Source: Acinetobacter chinensis (GTDB taxonomy: Bacteria; Pseudomonadota; Gammaproteobacteria; Pseudomonadales; Moraxellaceae). Taken from it: 64,000 nucleotides of DNA. The translations under genes and the position numbers were made by a program. Every line of letters starts with the position of its first letter. Within the stretch, counting starts at the first letter, position 1. The stretch lies in NCBI RefSeq assembly GCF_002165375.2, contig NZ_CP032134.1, forward strand, positions 868,001 to 932,000. Direction: 5' to 3'. Of the stretch, positions 28,032 to 37,593 are shown one piece after another. A model generated the notes under the pieces. That model was not told the origin of the DNA. It made no database searches and worked only from the letters and a program-made list of their open reading frames with translations.

Positions 28032-28886
28032 TTAGCCGTTGCGACCCATGATGCCACGGATGGTGCTTAATACATCGGCAGGAAGTACCACAGTTTTAGC
28101 ATTGCTGGATTTAGCCATATCCTGCATGGCTTTTACATACTGTTCACCCAGCAGATAAGCCACGGGAATTTCTTTGTCGCCCACAGCTGAAGTCACCATG
28201 GAAATGGCTTTCTGAGAAGATTCTGCCAGTACCACCTGAGCTTCTGCGTCACGGCGTGAGGCTTCCAGACGACCATCAGCTTCCAGGATCGCTGCCTGTT
28301 TTTCACCGTCAGCTTTGGTAACCGTTGCACGACGCTGACGTTCAGCTGCAGCCTGAGCTTCCATGGCTGCCTGCATGGTATGCGATGGCTGAATATCCTG
28401 AATTTCAACAGTTTTCAGGGTAATTCCCCAGTCTGCAATATCATCAGAAATTGCGGCTTTGAGTTTAGCTTTGATATGATCACGTGAAGACAGTGCATCA
28501 TCCAGATCCATTTCACCGACAATAGACCGTAGTGAAGTCTGAACCAGGTTCTGAATCGCCCAGGTATAATTTTCAATACCATAGACGGCTTTTTCAGGCG
28601 TGGTCAGGTTAATGTAGGCAACTGCATTCATTACCATGACCGCATTATCCCTGGAAATCACTTCCTGAGATGGAATATCCAGAACGATATCTTTGGTTGT
28701 GACTTTATAAGCAACTTCGTCCACATAAGGAATGACAAAGTTTAATCCTGGATTCAGTGTGGTGTGATATTTACCCAGACGCTGAACAATCCATTTATAA
28801 CCCTGAGGTACAATCCGCACCCCTTTAAAAATGGTTACACCTGCAAACAGCAGGATTGCTAAAACAATAATTGAAGCACCAGACAT
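28032..28886 (-). CDS. SPFH/band 7 membrane protein (QmcA-like)
   Basis: 284 residues. One N-terminal membrane helix (IIVLAILLFAGVTIF), then an SPFH domain (VRIVPQGYKWIVQRLGKYH, LDIPSQEVISRDNAVMVMNA) and a long Ala/Gln/Glu-rich helix (MQAAMEAQAAAERQRRATV) that drives oligomerisation. Paraslipin/QmcA family proteins form large cage-like membrane assemblies tied to membrane order and protease control. The NfeD-type gene just upstream, on the same strand, is its usual operon partner. Confidence 0.93.
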   Translation of the reverse strand: MSGASIIVLAILLFAGVTIFKGVRIVPQGYKWIVQRLGKYHTTLNPGLNFVIPYVDEVAYKVTTKDIVLDIPSQEVISRDNAVMVMNAVAYINLTTPEKAVYGIENYTWAIQNLVQTSLRSIVGEMDLDDALSSRDHIKAKLKAAISDDIADWGITLKTVEIQDIQPSHTMQAAMEAQAAAERQRRATVTKADGEKQAAILEADGRLEASRRDAEAQVVLAESSQKAISMVTSAVGDKEIPVAYLLGEQYVKAMQDMAKSSNAKTVVLPADVLSTIRGIMGRNG

Positions 28887-28912
28887 AATTTTTTCTCACT
28901 TTTCATTTTTCG

Positions 28913-29386
28913 TTAAAGGGCTGATGTACTGGACTGATGGGGTAATACAACGAGGTCATTACCCAGAATATCGACCACACGGACACGGTCACCGACCTGC
29001 ACTGTTGCCTGAGTACGGCAGTTCCACTCATCTGAACCCAGAACAGGTACAGGAAAGCGAACCTTGATCAGGTCATGCTCAAGACTGGTCTGAATGACCA
29101 TACCGACCTGACCGATTGTGGCTTCACGGGACAGCCCAGCTTTTGTTTTATCAATCGAAAGTGGTTTAATAAATTTAAACCATAAAAAAGTACACAGTAC
29201 AGAAAGGATAATCCAGATCACGAGTTGAGCAGTCAGCCCAATAAATGGAAATATCCATGAAATAATGCCGACACAGATTGCGGCAATACCAAACCACAGG
29301 GCTGCAAAAGCGGGCAGCGCCAGTTCTGAAAGAATCAGAAGGACACCTAATACAAACCAGTGCCAGGGTTCTAAAACTAATTCCAT
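28913..29386 (-). CDS. NfeD family membrane protein
   Basis: 157 residues. Several N-terminal membrane helices (WHWFVLGVLLILSELALPAF and following) and a C-terminal soluble OB-fold domain (about 85-150: GQVGMVIQTSL, VQVGDRVRVVDILGNDLVV), the short NfeD form without protease domain. Co-transcribed with the SPFH gene 26 bp downstream; such pairs act together in membrane quality control. Confidence 0.92.
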   Translation of the reverse strand: MELVLEPWHWFVLGVLLILSELALPAFAALWFGIAAICVGIISWIFPFIGLTAQLVIWIILSVLCTFLWFKFIKPLSIDKTKAGLSREATIGQVGMVIQTSLEHDLIKVRFPVPVLGSDEWNCRTQATVQVGDRVRVVDILGNDLVVLPHQSSTSAL

Positions 29387-29482
29387 ACATCTACCCGGTT
29401 TTATTGAATTGATATGAATAACGATGCATCCATATCAATGTAGCAGATGATTTGTGCTGTGGATATCAAAAAATTCTATCAA

Positions 29483-30400
29483 TCAGAATTTCGGTTTCGG
29501 TGCTGGTTTAAAGGCAGCAGGAGATTTTTTGAAGTCACTGATGACCTTTTCAATTGAACGGATTTTCAGCTGAGCCGCTTTTTCTCCTTCAAGGATGGAT
29601 TCATTACTGGCTTTGAGATCCAGTGTGCCCAGGTGACCTACTTTAGGCTGAATCACCACGGTTGCCTGACGCAGTTCTTCATTGATGCTCTGCTGTCCCA
29701 TAATGTTAATGGTCTGATCGAGCAGACCCCACATATTCACTGCTTTGCTGCCTTCTGGACGTGCGGAGATATCCACTGCAATCACAATATCAGCACCCAT
29801 ATCTCTGGCTGTTTTCACAGGAATCGGGCTGACCAGACCGCCATCTACATATTTGACACCGCCAATCACAGCCGGAACAAACACATTTGGAATACTGCAT
29901 GATGCACGGACAGCCTGTCCTGCATTGCCTTTAATGAATTCGGCTTTTGAGCCATTGTCCAGTCGTGTCGCAACCGCGGCAAAGCGGATAGGGAACTGCT
30001 GAATCGGTTTATTGCCGATCTGTCTGTTGACGTAATTCTGCAGTTTCTGTCCCTGAACAATACCCTGACTGTTCAAGGTCAGGTCACGTAAATCGGACTC
30101 TTTCAGCTGTTGAGCAATCTGCTGCATCTGAAAAGGTGTTTTGCCGCTGGCATAAATGCTGCCGACAAAACTGCCTGCACTGGTTCCAGTGACGATACGT
30201 GGTTTGATGCCGTGAGATTCTAAAACTTTCAGAACGCCAATATGGGCAAAACCTTTTGCGCCACCGCCACCCAGGGCGATTGCAATGACAGGTTCACGAG
30301 CCTGTAAAGGAGTGGTGTTGACGGGTGTTTTTGTTGTTTTGTCGCAGCTGGCAAGGCTGAAAGCCATTAAGGCAATGATGGAACAGTGAGCAACTTTCAT
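29483..30400 (-). CDS. patatin-like phospholipase lipoprotein
   Basis: 305 residues. The start MKVAHCSIIALMAFSLASC gives a lipoprotein signal with Cys19 as lipidation site, so I prefer ATG 30400 to the longer frame from 30442. The patatin domain has the oxyanion loop IALGGGGAKGFAHIGVL, nucleophile Ser in GTSAG, and catalytic Asp in YVDGGLVSPIPV. Likely a phospholipase/lysophospholipase of the RssA/YchK class tethered in the periplasm. Substrate unknown. Confidence 0.92.
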   Translation of the reverse strand: MKVAHCSIIALMAFSLASCDKTTKTPVNTTPLQAREPVIAIALGGGGAKGFAHIGVLKVLESHGIKPRIVTGTSAGSFVGSIYASGKTPFQMQQIAQQLKESDLRDLTLNSQGIVQGQKLQNYVNRQIGNKPIQQFPIRFAAVATRLDNGSKAEFIKGNAGQAVRASCSIPNVFVPAVIGGVKYVDGGLVSPIPVKTARDMGADIVIAVDISARPEGSKAVNMWGLLDQTINIMGQQSINEELRQATVVIQPKVGHLGTLDLKASNESILEGEKAAQLKIRSIEKVISDFKKSPAAFKPAPKPKF

Positions 30401-30468
30401 AATTAAAGATGAATGATATTTAAACAGAATAAAAGTGCCCACATCTCAACAGATAATGACCGCTTTGC

Positions 30469-31095
30469 CTAGTCTTTTTTCCACAGCTTTTGTAAGGGTT
30501 TTGCTAACCAGCCTGGGTTTTTAGGGGAAAATTTTCCAATGTAGTTGCTGTAAATACTTTCCAGATCCTGTTCATAATTGCCAGTGGTTTGAAACACGCC
30601 CAGACAGCGGATCAGTTTATGTTCATAGTCAAAGCAGAACATCACAATGGGAATCTGGGCGCCGTGAGCGATATGGTAAAAACCACTTTTGATGGTTTCA
30701 GCCTGCTTACGTGTACCTTCTGGTGCCATACCAATCCAGATTTTATCCTGACTGTGGATGAACTCAATAATCTGCTGTGTCAGCCCCTGCGGTGCATCAC
30801 GGTTGACAGGAATCACACCGACCCATTCAAGAACAGACTTCAGGGGCGTTTCAAAAAGCGTATGTTTTCCAAAAATGGTGATTTTCAGCCCCAGTCCCAG
30901 CAGTGCTGTGAATCCGAACCATCCATCAATATTGGAGGTATGAGGGGAAATAATGGCGACGGCTTTCGGAAGATTGGGAAATTCACCATCAAATTTCCAT
31001 CCCTGAACGAGAAAAATATTTTTAAAAAGTTCGTGACTGAACGCTGTGCCACGGGAGGGTACCTGATCGGGCAATACTGGAAAATTTTCAGACAT
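30469..31095 (-). CDS. PlsC-type lysophospholipid acyltransferase
   Basis: 208 residues from MSENFPVLPD. Glycerolipid acyltransferase motifs: HTSNIDGW (the H-x4-D catalytic motif) and MAPEGTRKQAETIKSG (PEGTR substrate site). This short family resembles YihG/PlsC-like 1-acylglycerol-3-phosphate acyltransferases without an evident membrane anchor. The frame could start at 31119 (MSGRRIKTM) but the ATG at 31095 fits the family better. Exact acceptor unknown. Confidence 0.88.
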   Translation of the reverse strand: MSENFPVLPDQVPSRGTAFSHELFKNIFLVQGWKFDGEFPNLPKAVAIISPHTSNIDGWFGFTALLGLGLKITIFGKHTLFETPLKSVLEWVGVIPVNRDAPQGLTQQIIEFIHSQDKIWIGMAPEGTRKQAETIKSGFYHIAHGAQIPIVMFCFDYEHKLIRCLGVFQTTGNYEQDLESIYSNYIGKFSPKNPGWLAKPLQKLWKKD

Positions 31096-31256
31096 TGTTT
31101 TAATTCGTCTTCCTGACATTTAATGTTATGACTATGATTGAGGGAATTTTATGACTTTGTCAAACCACATTCATTGGCAGAATTTCTGATAACGCGTATA
31201 AAAATGTCTGTAAAGATACTTCTCAAGCCACCCGCTGTAACTCAAAAGGATGCCCA

Positions 31257-32507
31257 ATGCGGAATATTTATGTGATTTTATTTTCGCTGTACTGGGCACA
31301 GGGTTTACCCGTTGGATTCATGATGCATGCTTTACCGGTGATTTTGAGGTCGCAGGGGGTGTCGCTTGCTCATATTGGTGGTTTTGGTCTGCTTATGCTG
31401 CCCTGGTCACTGAAAGTGTTCTGGGCACCGTGGGTGGATCGGCTGGGTTCAGTGACGCGGGGACATTATCGGAGCTGGATTATTCCGACACAGTTATTGA
31501 GCGTTGCAGTACTGGTTTTTCTGTCGTTTCTACCTATCGCTTCGCTGGATCAGCCTGTATTTCTGTTGGCGTTTTTTATTGCATTACTGTTGATGAATAC
31601 CACTGGAGCGACACAGGATGTGGCAACCGATGGGCTGGCAGTCAGTATTTTGAAAGCTGATCAGCAGCACTGGGGAAATACTTTTCAGGTGATTGGGTCA
31701 CGGCTGGGTTTTATTGTGGGTGGTGGAGCAGTGTTGTGGGCACTGGACTGGCTGCAGTGGCAGAACACATTTCTGCTGCTGGCAGCACTGGTTTTGCTCA
31801 ATACCTTGCCGGTACTGCTGTTTCGCGAACCTGTCCGCGCTGTGAAACAACATGTTCAAAAACCTGTTTTCAGTATTGCTGCCATCCGTAAGTATCTGGA
31901 TTATTTTGGGCAGACTCAGACGCTGAAAAAATGGCTGGTGGTTCTGCTGACATTTAAAATTGCCGATGGACTGGCAGGTCCATTACTGAAACCTTTAATG
32001 GTTGATCTGGGCTTGTCATTTTCAGATATCGGGCTGTACGTCACCATGATGGGAGCACTGGCAGCACTGCTTGGGGCAGGGCTTGCAGGCGCTGTATTCA
32101 GGTTCTGGTCCAGAGCGAAGTGTCTGATTCTGTTTTCCATACTGAAAATATTCAGCCTGCTGGCGTTTGCCTGGCTGGCATATCAGTACGAAACAGGACA
32201 GCATCCTGTACATCTCATGATTTATCTGATCAATGCTTTTGAAGATTTGACTTCATCCATGCTGCTGGTGGTGATGCTGACCCTGATTATGCAGTACAGT
32301 CGCAAGCAAATGGCAGGCACAGATTTCACCTTTCAGGTTGCCCTGATGGCTACGGTCAGTGGGGGGCTGTACATGCTTGGCGGCATACTGGGCGACCTGC
32401 TGGGGTATACCGTTTTCCTGGGGCTGATCTGCCTCATTGGCTGTCTGTGTCTGATTCCTGTACTGAGATGGTCTCAGCATCAGACGAGGGCTGGGAACTG
32501 TGAATAA
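31257..32507 (+). CDS. MFS transporter, AmpG-like (PAT family)
   Basis: 416 residues with 12 predicted membrane helices. The beginning (FSLYWAQGLPVGFMMHALPV, MLPWSLKVFWAPWVDR) and TTGATQDVATDGLAV match the AmpG/acetyl-CoA transporter branch of the major facilitator superfamily. AmpG imports cell-wall muropeptides; the substrate here is not proven and siderophore-related members share the same motifs. Divergent from the acyltransferase gene. Confidence 0.85.
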   Translation: MRNIYVILFSLYWAQGLPVGFMMHALPVILRSQGVSLAHIGGFGLLMLPWSLKVFWAPWVDRLGSVTRGHYRSWIIPTQLLSVAVLVFLSFLPIASLDQPVFLLAFFIALLLMNTTGATQDVATDGLAVSILKADQQHWGNTFQVIGSRLGFIVGGGAVLWALDWLQWQNTFLLLAALVLLNTLPVLLFREPVRAVKQHVQKPVFSIAAIRKYLDYFGQTQTLKKWLVVLLTFKIADGLAGPLLKPLMVDLGLSFSDIGLYVTMMGALAALLGAGLAGAVFRFWSRAKCLILFSILKIFSLLAFAWLAYQYETGQHPVHLMIYLINAFEDLTSSMLLVVMLTLIMQYSRKQMAGTDFTFQVALMATVSGGLYMLGGILGDLLGYTVFLGLICLIGCLCLIPVLRWSQHQTRAGNCE

Positions 32508-32628
32508 ATGCATGAAAGTTCAATTATCCTATGAAGCAAAAGTGATAAGTTAATAATAATTAAATTATTTTTTTAAATATTACGAAACCGTAACATCCAT
32601 TACAAAATGGTTTATGGAATATTTAAAG

Positions 32629-33744
32629 ATGAAAACACAAATCGCAACTGCTATTGCAATCAGCCTGCTTGCAGGTTCAGCTGTCGCTGCTCCTGCTTTT
32701 TATGGTGAGTTTGATGTCAGCCTGGATTATCTGCCTGAAAATAATGCATCCAGAGCAGACCGTGACGTGGTGGAGCTGAACTCAAACAACTCGTTTATTG
32801 GGCTGAAAGGTGATGAGAAAATTTCTGATCGTCTGACTGCTGTGTATCAGGCTGAATTTACTGTTTATGTGGATGATGGTGAAAACGGCACAGATACTTT
32901 TGTACCCCGTAACCTTTCACTGGGTTTAAAGGATACTCAGTTCGGTACATTGAAAGTCGGTAAAATAGATACCCCGGTCAAACAGCTGTCATCTGTGGTG
33001 GACACATTCAATAACTACATTGATAACAAAGCAGATATCACAGGTATTTTCAGTGGTGAAAACCGTATTGATAACTCACTTGTTTATGAAAGCCCAGGCA
33101 TTACACTCGGTGCAGGTCAGTTGAAAGCTTCGGCATTACTGGCAACCGGTGAAGCTGAAGGGATCAAAAAAAGTAAAGGCGGTGCCAAAGTGGCTGGACG
33201 AGGGCTGGGCGATGCATGGTCTGCATCACTGCTGTATGACGCAAAGAATGTGATTGTGGGACTGGGCTATGACAAAGCCATTCCAGGAAATTTCCTGGGA
33301 CGTGGTTTCAACAATGCTGCTGAACCTGAAATTCCAGGTGGTTCTATCTTTGCTGCAAGCAATACAATCCGTGCCATTGGACGGATTAATCTGGACAATG
33401 GACTGGCACTGAAAGCACTGTATCAGAACTCAGAAGTGGAAAGAGCGGAAGGAAATCCAGGTCGTGCCGCAGACATAGATGATGCAAATGGCTGGTTGGT
33501 GGGAGCGGAATATAACCTGCCAGCTGCAAAAGCCTGGACACTCAAAGCACAGTACAGTAACAACAGTACCGCTTTTAAAACAGGTGAAGCTGATTTTGAT
33601 GCCCAGCAGATTCTGCTCGGGGTGGACTATGCTTTAAGCAAGCAGGTGAAAGCATATGGGCACGCAGGTTATCTGACCCTGGAGCAGGGTAATAAAGAAG
33701 ATAAACAGCCTGTACTTGGAACAGGGCTTGAATTTAAATTCTAA
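32629..33744 (+). CDS. outer membrane porin
   Basis: 371 residues. Signal peptide MKTQIATAIAISLLAGSAVAA, then a 16-strand porin of the OmpU/general bacterial porin type: FYGEFDVSLDYL, SFIGLKGDEKISDRLTAVYQ, and the terminal aromatic VLGTGLEFKF for BAM recognition. Start taken at the ATG of the signal peptide (32629). Trimeric diffusion channel; substrate unclear. Followed by a strong terminator. Confidence 0.9.
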   Translation: MKTQIATAIAISLLAGSAVAAPAFYGEFDVSLDYLPENNASRADRDVVELNSNNSFIGLKGDEKISDRLTAVYQAEFTVYVDDGENGTDTFVPRNLSLGLKDTQFGTLKVGKIDTPVKQLSSVVDTFNNYIDNKADITGIFSGENRIDNSLVYESPGITLGAGQLKASALLATGEAEGIKKSKGGAKVAGRGLGDAWSASLLYDAKNVIVGLGYDKAIPGNFLGRGFNNAAEPEIPGGSIFAASNTIRAIGRINLDNGLALKALYQNSEVERAEGNPGRAADIDDANGWLVGAEYNLPAAKAWTLKAQYSNNSTAFKTGEADFDAQQILLGVDYALSKQVKAYGHAGYLTLEQGNKEDKQPVLGTGLEFKF

Positions 33745-33768
33745 ATTAAGCAACTGATTTATCATGAT

Positions 33769-33799
33769 AAAAAGACGATGTAAGTGCATCGTCTTTTTT
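33769..33799 (+). terminator. terminator after the porin gene
   Basis: AAAAAGACGATG-taagtg-CATCGTCTTTTTT, 24 bp after the stop. Confidence 0.9.
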
Positions 33800-33859
33800 A
33801 TTTAAGTGATTTTTAAGAATAACTTTCCAGACTAAGCACATGTCCCGCTAACTGTAGTG

Positions 33860-35533
33860 ATGAATAACATGCTGTATCTGATTAGGAAAGTGCAGGATAA
33901 AATCAGTCCAATCCCGCTGAGTATCTTTAATTTACTGCTTGCTGTGTGGTGTGGTCTGGTGCTGAATATTGCATTTTATGAGCAGATTCAGCAGCTGACA
34001 CCTTATCAGGGGTTCAAAGCCCTGTTGTTTCTCACTGCCAGTGTTTTTGTGGTGGTTGCAGCTTATAACCTGATTTTTCAGCTGTTTCAGTGGAAATGGA
34101 ATGTAAAATTGTTTGCCGGTGTTTTTATCATTGTTGGTGGTTTCAGCGCATATTTTGTTAACAGTCTGGGAGTGATCATTTCTCCAGATCAGATACAGAA
34201 CATGGTACAGACTGATGTCAAAGAGATGAATGATCTGCTGTCTTTCAGACTGCTCGTTTGGACCCTGTTTTTTGTACTGATACCTTTGCTGGTTCTGTTT
34301 AGCATACGGATCAAATCTGAAAAGCTGACAGTATCACTGATGAAAAAACTGCTGAACAGTCTGGCATCTCTGTTTGTCGTAGCGGGTTTACTGTTTGTGT
34401 TTTATGTGGATTTTGCAGCAATTTTCAGAGAACACCGTGACTTAAAAGGGATGATTTCACCGCAGAATGTTTTTTCATCGGCTGCTTCTTATTATCATAA
34501 AACAGCACCTAAGAAAAACCTGCCTTTAGTGACTTATGGTGAAGATGCGCATCAGATTCAGCTGGTCAGTCATACTCCACCTAAGCTGATGGTTCTTGTG
34601 GTCGGTGAAACTGCGCGTGCCGAAAGTTTTTCACTGAATGGCTATGCTAAAAACACTAATCCAGAACTTCAGAAACAGGACATCATCAATTTCAGTCAGG
34701 TCAGTTCCTGTGGAACTGCAACAGCGGTTTCGGTTCCCTGTATGTTTTCGGGTATGCCACGGAAACAATATGATGAACAGCTTGCCTCGCATCGTGAAGG
34801 GCTGCTCGATATTGCTCAGCGTGCAGGTTATAAAGTCACCTGGATTGATAACAACTCAGGATGTAAAGGAACCTGTGACCGTGTAGAGCAGTATCAGATT
34901 CCGGAAGAAATCCGTCAGAAATGGTGTGATGCAGATGGTGAATGTCATGATGAAATACTGGTGGACAGCCTGAAACAGTATCTGGCTGCTGTGCCGAAAG
35001 ATGACCGGACACCCCGACTGATTGTTCTGCATCAGATGGGCAGTCATGGACCTGCTTATTTTAAACGCTCCATTGCACCATATCAGCCATTTCAGCCGAC
35101 CTGTAACACCAATGCCATTCAGGGCTGTCAGCCTGATGAACTGATCAACAGTTACGACAACTCCATTGTCTACACAGATCATGTGCTCAGCAGCGTGATT
35201 GATGTTCTGAAAAATGTACAGAATTATCAGACCGGTTTCTGGTATCTGTCCGATCACGGTGAATCCACTGGTGAGCACGGACTGTATCTGCATGGTTCAC
35301 CTTATGCGATTGCACCGAGTCAGCAGACTCATGTGCCGATGCTGATGTGGTTTTCACCTGTATGGAAACAGCATGCTGCAAATCAGATCACTTGCTTAAA
35401 CAGTCAAAAAAGCAAACAATTGAGTCAGGACAATCTGTTCCCCAGTCTGTTAACTTTACTGGGGGGGGATACCCAGGTGATTGATCCTGACAATAATCTG
35501 TTGGCTCAATGTTCAACATTAGAAGGTACCTGA
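33860..35533 (+). CDS. eptA: lipid A phosphoethanolamine transferase EptA/PmrC
   Basis: 557 residues. Five N-terminal membrane helices (to about 180) and a periplasmic alkaline-phosphatase-fold domain. The catalytic Thr is in SSCGTATAVSVPCMFSG, with metal ligands in VVGETARAESFSLNGY and LSDHGESTGEHG. It adds phosphoethanolamine to lipid A and so lowers polymyxin binding. First gene of eptA-pmrA-pmrB, the Acinetobacter colistin-resistance locus. I prefer ATG 33860 over the GTG immediately before it; ATG 33869 is also possible. Confidence 0.95.
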   Translation: MNNMLYLIRKVQDKISPIPLSIFNLLLAVWCGLVLNIAFYEQIQQLTPYQGFKALLFLTASVFVVVAAYNLIFQLFQWKWNVKLFAGVFIIVGGFSAYFVNSLGVIISPDQIQNMVQTDVKEMNDLLSFRLLVWTLFFVLIPLLVLFSIRIKSEKLTVSLMKKLLNSLASLFVVAGLLFVFYVDFAAIFREHRDLKGMISPQNVFSSAASYYHKTAPKKNLPLVTYGEDAHQIQLVSHTPPKLMVLVVGETARAESFSLNGYAKNTNPELQKQDIINFSQVSSCGTATAVSVPCMFSGMPRKQYDEQLASHREGLLDIAQRAGYKVTWIDNNSGCKGTCDRVEQYQIPEEIRQKWCDADGECHDEILVDSLKQYLAAVPKDDRTPRLIVLHQMGSHGPAYFKRSIAPYQPFQPTCNTNAIQGCQPDELINSYDNSIVYTDHVLSSVIDVLKNVQNYQTGFWYLSDHGESTGEHGLYLHGSPYAIAPSQQTHVPMLMWFSPVWKQHAANQITCLNSQKSKQLSQDNLFPSLLTLLGGDTQVIDPDNNLLAQCSTLEGT

Positions 35534-35543
35534 GCATTTAAAC

Positions 35544-36218
35544 ATGAATAAACTACTGATCATTGAAGATGATTTCATGATTGCTGAATCCACCATGACG
35601 CTGTTGAAACAGCATCAGTATGATGTGGAATGGGTCAATAACGGACTGGATGGTCTTAAAAAGCTGAATCAGCAAAAATTTGATCTGGTTCTGCTGGATC
35701 TGGGACTGCCACAGATGGACGGCATGCAGGTGTTAAAGCTGATCCGTCAGCAGATGGCTGCTTTGCCTGTTCTGATTATTTCTGCCCGTGACCAGCTTCA
35801 GAACAGAGTGGACGGGCTGAATCAGGGAGCAGATGACTATCTGATCAAACCTTATGAGTTTGATGAGCTGATTGCCCGTATTCAGGCATTACTGCGCAGA
35901 AGTGGTGCTGCACAGTTCAGTCAGAGCACTCAGCTGCTTAAATACGGTGAACTGGTGCTAGATGTAGAGCAGCATATTGCCCGCTTTAAAGGTGAACCGC
36001 TGGATCTGTCCAACCGCGAGTGGGCGATTCTGATTCCTTTGGTCAGTCATCCGAACAAAATTTTTTCCAAAGCCAATCTTGAAGACAAGCTGTACGATTT
36101 CGACAGTGAAATCAACAGCAACACCATTGAAGTGTATGTGCATCATCTGCGCAATAAACTGGGTAAGGACTTTATCCGCACCATACGTGGTTTAGGTTAC
36201 CGACTTGGGCAGAACTGA
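35544..36218 (+). CDS. pmrA: response regulator PmrA
   Basis: 224 residues. OmpR-type regulator activating eptA. Receiver with IIEDDFM, phospho-Asp in DLVLLDLGLPQMDG and Lys in DDYLIKPYEF; winged-helix domain ending FIRTIRGLGYRLGQN. Ten bases separate it from eptA, and pmrB begins two bases after its stop (TGAGATG), so the three genes are coupled. I see no unusual substitution at the motif level. Confidence 0.96.
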   Translation: MNKLLIIEDDFMIAESTMTLLKQHQYDVEWVNNGLDGLKKLNQQKFDLVLLDLGLPQMDGMQVLKLIRQQMAALPVLIISARDQLQNRVDGLNQGADDYLIKPYEFDELIARIQALLRRSGAAQFSQSTQLLKYGELVLDVEQHIARFKGEPLDLSNREWAILIPLVSHPNKIFSKANLEDKLYDFDSEINSNTIEVYVHHLRNKLGKDFIRTIRGLGYRLGQN

Positions 36219-36219
36219 G

Positions 36220-37566
36220 ATGAAAGCGAATATGCCGCAGGGGCAATATTCGCTGAAAAAACGTCTGATTTATTATGTATCGGCATTCAGTGTGGTACTT
36301 GGCTGTCTGCTGATATTTTCTGCATACCGTATTTCACTCGAAGAAATTGATGAAATCCTGGATGCACAGATGCGGAATCTGGCAGAGCGTGTTGCTGAAC
36401 ATGATCCTAAACCGGTACAGAGTACTTTTGATAATCATCGGCGTTATCATGAAGAGGATCTGTTCGTGGATGTATGGTCTTATGCATCGCAGGATCACAA
36501 AAACCATAAACAGAACATGCTCGTTCATCCGGTCACGAAAGCAGGCTTCTACACTCATAAAACAGCGACAGATGTCTGGCATACCTATGTTTTGCCACTG
36601 GAAGATTATCAGATTCAGATCAGTCAGCAGAATTCAGTGCGTCAGAGTCTGGCACTGGAACTTGCTGCCAACATGTTTATTCCCTATCTGCTGTTTATGC
36701 CTTTTGCGCTGTGGGGACTTGGCTGGGTCATCAGCAGGAATCTTCAGCCTCTTGAAGATTTCAGGGAGGAACTGGCAAACCGGGGTGCAAATGAGCTTCG
36801 GGCGATAGAGTCCAGAGATTATCCCGAAGAAATTGTGCCGACCATTCAGGAAATGAATCATTTATTTGAGCGTATTTCCCATGCCCAGCAGGAACAGCGG
36901 CAGTTTGTCGCTGATGCAGCTCACGAGCTGAGAACACCGATCACCGCACTGAATTTACAGACCCGTATTTTATTACAGAATTTTCCGCAGGATGATTCCT
37001 TACAGAATCTGAGTAAAGGTCTGATCAGGATTCAGCATCTGGTCAGTCAGTTACTGAGTATGGCAAAACAGGATGCCTCCATTCTGGAAACTGAAACTTC
37101 AAAAAGTATAGATATCCGGCAGATTGCAGTGAACTGTGTTGAACAGCTGATTCATCTTGCCATGCAGAAAAATATAGACCTGGGCATGGTACGTGCCGAA
37201 GAGGTGCAGATGATGGGACAGGAGTCTGCTGTGCAGTCCATTATCTCCAATCTGATAGACAATGCCATTAAGTACACGCCTGAAAATGGGGTGATCAATG
37301 TGTCCGTATTTCAGGAAAACAGTCGGATCATCATCCAGGTGGAAGACAGTGGTCCTGGCATAGATGAGTCCCAGTATGGACAGATCAAAAAACGTTTTTA
37401 CCGTATTTTAAATCATGCTGAGATTGGCAGCGGACTGGGATTGTCCATTGTGGATAAAGCTACTGAACGGCTAGGGGGAACACTTGACTTTCAGCGCAGT
37501 GAAACGCTGGGGGGATTACAGGTGAATGTCAGTCTGCCACAGGACAGCAGCAGAACAGACGGTTAA
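36220..37566 (+). CDS. pmrB: sensor kinase PmrB
   Basis: 448 residues from ATG 36220. Two membrane helices (about 16-36 and 148-168) around a periplasmic sensor segment, HAMP region (QPLEDFREELANRG), phosphorylation site DAAHELRTPITALN and ATPase motifs NLIDNAIKYTPENG, EDSGPGID and GSGLGLSIVDKA. Senses iron, acid pH and cationic peptides in relatives, and mutations here commonly give colistin resistance. I cannot tell from the sequence alone whether any such change is present. Confidence 0.95.
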   Translation: MKANMPQGQYSLKKRLIYYVSAFSVVLGCLLIFSAYRISLEEIDEILDAQMRNLAERVAEHDPKPVQSTFDNHRRYHEEDLFVDVWSYASQDHKNHKQNMLVHPVTKAGFYTHKTATDVWHTYVLPLEDYQIQISQQNSVRQSLALELAANMFIPYLLFMPFALWGLGWVISRNLQPLEDFREELANRGANELRAIESRDYPEEIVPTIQEMNHLFERISHAQQEQRQFVADAAHELRTPITALNLQTRILLQNFPQDDSLQNLSKGLIRIQHLVSQLLSMAKQDASILETETSKSIDIRQIAVNCVEQLIHLAMQKNIDLGMVRAEEVQMMGQESAVQSIISNLIDNAIKYTPENGVINVSVFQENSRIIIQVEDSGPGIDESQYGQIKKRFYRILNHAEIGSGLGLSIVDKATERLGGTLDFQRSETLGGLQVNVSLPQDSSRTDG

Positions 37567-37593
37567 ATCAGCAGTATTTAAATCAACAGCAGA

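Noticed and set aside
31250..31660. 136-codon frame overlapping the MFS transporter start
   Set aside because: Out-of-frame shadow of the transporter gene, which has clear membrane helices.
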